Source of the DNA: JBKJTP01 sp046590195
GTDB lineage: Bacteria; Bacteroidota; Ignavibacteria; Palsa-1295
NCBI GenBank assembly: GCA_046590195.1
Contig: JBKJTP010000315.1
Coordinates: forward strand, 1-9,406
Reading direction: 5' to 3'
DNA length: 9,406 bases
This document shows, in pieces, positions 6,287 to 9,406 of this stretch. A model generated the notes under the pieces. That model did not search any database, was not told the origin of the DNA, and saw only the letters and a list, made by a program, of their open reading frames with translations. How positions within the stretch are numbered: the first letter of the stretch is position 1; the number at the start of each line of letters is the position of its first letter. Position numbers and translations under genes: made by a program.

Positions 6287-6952
6287 TCACCAAGGCTTCT
6301 GAGCCCAGATCACTACGGAATCCGCAGGAAGCTCTTCATCCACTTGAATGTGGTCGGCATTAACGAAGCCTGCTGTTTCAAGAAGCGTCTCCACTTCTTC
6401 CTTCTCATACATCGTGAAGCCGTAAGCCGTGAACGGCATCTGCTCCATCTTCGAACGAGAACGGATCGCGATGGCAAGTCTTCCACCCGGCTTCAGTACA
6501 CGCTTGATCTCCTGAAGATCAACCGGTACATCCTTCCAGAAGTAGAGCGTATTCGCCGTGCAGATCGCATCGAATGTATCGTCTGCAAAAGGGATAGATG
6601 CTGTACTCCCGAAGCTCAGCGTCAATCGTCCATCATTGATGGCGTCAGCTTGAAGCGCTTTACCTGCCTCGATCATGTCATTCGAAATGTCGATGCCATC
6701 AACACGAGCTACCATGCCGAGAAGATGTGTCAAGAGCTTGCCATTCCCGAAGCCGATCTCAAGCACACGAGAGGTCGGCCTGACATTAAGATGATCGTAC
6801 ATCAGGCTTGTGATGCCTGCATTGTTCTCGTTCATCCTTTCGGCAACGAGATTGCCCATCTCGCCTTGCGGATGTGCGAGATTGGCCGCGATCGCCTGGA
6901 TCTGCTCCGTCGATAGCGACGCGATGTCCGGCATCTGTTGTGTAGTGCTCAT
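6287..6952 (-). CDS. Class I SAM-dependent methyltransferase, substrate unknown
   Basis: This 221-residue protein has the Rossmann-type methyltransferase fold. Numbered from ATG 6952, motif I is VLEIGFGNGK (63-72) and the SAM-ribose acidic residue is in VDGIDIS (D88). FGSTASIPFADDTFDAI (114-130) is the usual motif leading to strand 4, followed by LKPGGRLAIAI (153-163). The fold resembles the UbiE-like Methyltransf_11/25 group, but nothing fixes the substrate. An in-frame GTG at 7033 would add 27 residues that overlap the end of the E1 gene and look unlike the family, so ATG 6952 is preferred. No Shine-Dalgarno sequence is visible; TAATA precedes the start. The gene follows E1 by 46 bases on the same strand with no clear terminator, so cotranscription is likely, although a link to the dehydrogenase is not evident. 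Confidence 0.9.
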   Translation of the reverse strand: MSTTQQMPDIASLSTEQIQAIAANLAHPQGEMGNLVAERMNENNAGITSLMYDHLNVRPTSRVLEIGFGNGKLLTHLLGMVARVDGIDISNDMIEAGKALQADAINDGRLTLSFGSTASIPFADDTFDAICTANTLYFWKDVPVDLQEIKRVLKPGGRLAIAIRSRSKMEQMPFTAYGFTMYEKEEVETLLETAGFVNADHIQVDEELPADSVVIWAQKPW

Positions 6953-6998
6953 TATTAGGGAAGTAGTTAGAAAGCAGTCTGTGAATCTCTCTGCAAAG

Positions 6999-9406
6999 TT
7001 ACCGATAAAAGATCGGGTACTTCTGAGGATCACTCTCGTTCATCATGTCATAAATGCGCTCAAAGACGTCATCGGGCGTCGACTTCGAGAAATAATCGCC
7101 ATCCGAGCCATACGCCGGGCGGTGGTCCATCGCGGTGATCGTGATCGGAGCTGAGTCGAGAAATTTGAAGGCGCCTTGCACTTCCATCACCTGCTGCATC
7201 ATGAAGCCGGTCGCTCCGCCCTGCACATCCTCATCAAGGAATGCAACCCGGTTCGTCTTCTTGATCGACTCGAGGATCTTGTGGTTAATATCGAATGGCA
7301 GAAGTGACTGCACGTCGATGATCTCGATCGAGATACCATGCTTCGTAAGCTCATCAGCAGCATCCATCGCGACGCGGCAGCAAGCACCGTAGGTGACGAC
7401 CGTGACATCCGTGCCTTCACGAAGCGTCTCTGGAATTCCAAGTGGAAGCGTGAACTCCGCGATGTTCGCCGGAAGCGTCTCCTTCAAGCGATAGCCATTC
7501 AGCACTTCGACGATCAGCGCGGTGTCATCAGACTTTAGCATCGTGTTGTAGAAGCCAGCGGCCTGCGTCATGTTGCGAGGCACGAGCACGTACATCCCAC
7601 GAAGCGAATGCAGGATCATACCCATCGGCGATCCCGAATGCCAGACGCCTTCGAGACGATGCCCGCGCGTACGCACAATGACCGGAGCCTTCTGTCCGCC
7701 CTTTGTGCGGTATTGCACTGTCGCGAGATCATCAGACAATGTCTGCAATGCGAAGAGCAAGTAATCGAGATACTGGATCTCAGCGATCGGACGCAAACCG
7801 CGCATCGCAGAGCCGATCGCCTGACCGATGATCGTTGCTTCGCGAATGCCGGTATCGGTCACGCGCCATTGTCCGTGCTTACCTTGCATATCCTCGAACG
7901 CCTTGTTCACGTCGCCGATCGAACCGATGTCTTCACCGATTGCGAAGACCCTTGGATCACGCGTCAATGCGGCATCAAAGCATGCTTGCAATACCTGACG
8001 ACCATCGACCTTCGGAGAATCCGCATTGATGACAGCCTTGATCTCCTTGACCTTCAAAGCAGACTCAGGCGACTCAGAATACAGCAAGGAGTTATACGCA
8101 TCCCAGCTCTCGCCGAGACGTGCATGACGCCAATCGATCAGCTCTTTCGCAACGCTGCTATTGCGGGCAAGACGAATAACTTTGTTGACTGCAACATGAG
8201 TATCGCGGCGTAACGGCTCGCGAATACCAAGCAGCTCATTCTTCAGCGCCGTGATCTCATTGCCATTCGAAGATGCAGCAGCAACTTTATCGAAGAGACC
8301 TACGACCTGCGTGATCTCATTCTTGATGGGAGCGAGATACGCTTCCCAGGCTTTCTTCTGCGCCTGATCGACGTACTCCTTGTTCTCCTTGTCGATCGCG
8401 TCCATCTGCTCACTAGATGCAATTCCTCGATCGATGATCCACGCGCGCATCTTTTTGATGCCGTCATTCTCCTCTTCCCACTGCAGACGCTCCTTCGACT
8501 TATAGCGCTCATGCGAGCCCGAAGTAGAGTGGCCCTGCGGCTGCGTCATCTCAGTGATGTGGAACAGCGCAGGCACGTGCTCGCGGCGAACGCGCTCGAC
8601 ACCTTCGAGATAATTCTTGCAAAGATCTGCGTAGTCCCAGCCCTTCAACGTGTAGATCAGGTAGCCGCCACGCTCATCAAGCTCGAAGCCGCGAAGGATG
8701 TCGGAGATACTCTCCTTCGTCGTCTGATATTTTGCCGGGACCGAGATGCCATAGCCATCGTCCCACACACTGATCACCATCGGCACCTGCAACACACCTG
8801 CCGCATTGAACGCCTCGAAGAACAAGCCTTCGGATGTCGACGCATTACCGATCGTACCGAACGCAACCTCATCGCCGTTGCGAGAGAAGTTCGTCATTGA
8901 CTTGAGATCAGGCAGCTCGCGATAAAGCTTTGATGCATACGCAAGTCCTAGCAAGCGAGGCATCTGTCCACCGGTCGGAGAAATATCTGCAGAGGAATTT
9001 GGCTGATCCATCAGGTTCTTCCACGAACCATCAGCGTTCAACGAGCGCGATGCGAAGTGGCCGTTCATCATACGTCCAGCAGATGCGGGCTCTGCTTCGA
9101 CGGATACATGTGCATAGAGCTGCGCGAAGAACTCCTGGACGTTTGACATCCCCGTTGCGAACATGAACGTCTGATCGCGGTAATAACCTGAGCGCCAGTC
9201 GCCGTTCCTGAAAGCCTTTGCCATCGCGAGTTGCGGGATCTCCTTGCCATCGCCGAAGATACCGAACTTCGCCTTGCCGGTCAGTACTTCTTTACGTCCA
9301 AGCACAGAAGCGAGTCGGCTCTGATGCGCGATGCGGTAGTCGCTCAGGATCTCGTCGTTGGTCGGCCGCCAGTTGCCTTTGACCAGGGTCTTATCCGGGA
9401 TCCGGG
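6999..9406 (-). CDS. Fused alpha-beta E1 component of a 2-oxoacid dehydrogenase complex (N-terminus outside window)
   Basis: This thiamine-diphosphate enzyme decarboxylates a 2-oxoacid and passes the acyl group to the lipoyl arm of E2. The frame stays open to the right edge; 801 residues are visible and the true start lies beyond it, so the internal GTG at 9305 is not the start. Counting visible residues, the alpha half contains YYRDQ (74-78), the cofactor motif GNASTSEG (186-193) with WDDGYGIS (214-221), and the loop HSTSGSHERYKSKERLQWEE (292-311). A linker of about 130 residues, probably helical, leads to the beta half. This begins near VDGRQVLQACFDAAL (466-480), with the likely catalytic Glu in IGEDIG (E491), and ends in DHRPAYGSDGDYF and KYPIFYR. 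Such single-chain E1 proteins are common in Bacteroidota and relatives, usually annotated as pyruvate or branched-chain oxoacid dehydrogenase; the substrate cannot be read here. Lpd in the window is the matching E3. Confidence 0.95.
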   Translation of the reverse strand, partial: RIPDKTLVKGNWRPTNDEILSDYRIAHQSRLASVLGRKEVLTGKAKFGIFGDGKEIPQLAMAKAFRNGDWRSGYYRDQTFMFATGMSNVQEFFAQLYAHVSVEAEPASAGRMMNGHFASRSLNADGSWKNLMDQPNSSADISPTGGQMPRLLGLAYASKLYRELPDLKSMTNFSRNGDEVAFGTIGNASTSEGLFFEAFNAAGVLQVPMVISVWDDGYGISVPAKYQTTKESISDILRGFELDERGGYLIYTLKGWDYADLCKNYLEGVERVRREHVPALFHITEMTQPQGHSTSGSHERYKSKERLQWEEENDGIKKMRAWIIDRGIASSEQMDAIDKENKEYVDQAQKKAWEAYLAPIKNEITQVVGLFDKVAAASSNGNEITALKNELLGIREPLRRDTHVAVNKVIRLARNSSVAKELIDWRHARLGESWDAYNSLLYSESPESALKVKEIKAVINADSPKVDGRQVLQACFDAALTRDPRVFAIGEDIGSIGDVNKAFEDMQGKHGQWRVTDTGIREATIIGQAIGSAMRGLRPIAEIQYLDYLLFALQTLSDDLATVQYRTKGGQKAPVIVRTRGHRLEGVWHSGSPMGMILHSLRGMYVLVPRNMTQAAGFYNTMLKSDDTALIVEVLNGYRLKETLPANIAEFTLPLGIPETLREGTDVTVVTYGACCRVAMDAADELTKHGISIEIIDVQSLLPFDINHKILESIKKTNRVAFLDEDVQGGATGFMMQQVMEVQGAFKFLDSAPITITAMDHRPAYGSDGDYFSKSTPDDVFERIYDMMNESDPQKYPIFYR

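Noticed and set aside
6200..6916. A 238-codon plus-strand reading frame
   Set aside because: It is antisense to the methyltransferase gene, whose SAM-binding motifs are clear.
7002..7016. Inverted repeat CCGAT/ATCGG at the very end of the E1 coding sequence
   Set aside because: It has only five base pairs, lies within codons, and no T-run follows on the minus strand. It is too weak to call a terminator between E1 and the methyltransferase.
6999..9305. GTG at 9305 as the start of E1
   Set aside because: The frame stays open to the window edge, and the 33 codons upstream continue family-like sequence (KGNWRPTNDEILSDYRIAHQ), so the protein starts outside the window.

Overview
The window is an ordinary chromosomal stretch from a bacterium of moderate GC content. 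It most likely belongs to the Bacteroidota/Chlorobiota (FCB) group. This is an inference from three things. The FabI is of the long Bacteroidota/Chlorobiota sequence type (NAPIAIRMG, SQSPT, LTKKVT and HDGGFSNMG segments). The 2-oxoacid dehydrogenase E1 is a single alpha-beta fusion, typical of that group. Almost no gene start has a Shine-Dalgarno sequence. A species cannot be named from the sequence alone.

Layout from left to right. Positions 1-417 hold no convincing gene but contain several inverted repeats and a perfect TATAAT box. lpdA (418-1929, +) encodes dihydrolipoyl dehydrogenase with an Ala/Pro-rich N-terminal tail. A good sigma70-like promoter directly after it drives a small three-helix membrane protein (2029-2313, +), which ends in a strong hairpin (2323-2346). 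A convergent DUF3606-type small protein follows (2414-2599, -). lipB (2773-3486, +) encodes octanoyl-ACP:protein octanoyltransferase, and its 3' end overlaps the convergent fabI gene by 59 bases. fabI (3428-4363, -) lies directly behind a long nitronate monooxygenase/FabK-like flavoprotein (4375-5871, -); the two probably form an operon. A 415-base intergenic region (5872-6286) carries a candidate promoter for that operon and a hairpin behind the next gene. A class I SAM methyltransferase (6287-6952, -) sits 46 bases behind a fused E1 2-oxoacid dehydrogenase gene (6999-9406, -), whose N-terminus lies beyond the right edge.

The recognisable genes share a theme. FabI completes each elongation cycle of type II fatty acid synthesis, which yields octanoyl-ACP. 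LipB moves the octanoyl group to lipoyl domains. Fused E1 and Lpd are the first and last enzymes of a lipoate-dependent 2-oxoacid dehydrogenase complex. The E2 acyltransferase and LipA are not in the window.

I see no phage, insertion sequence, CRISPR array, tRNA or rRNA. I do not find a clearly new biological system. The points most worth a second look are the fabI/flavoprotein pairing, the swapped Asp/Asn residues in the thiamine-diphosphate motif of E1, the unexplained structured region at 1-417, and the small membrane protein with its own promoter.
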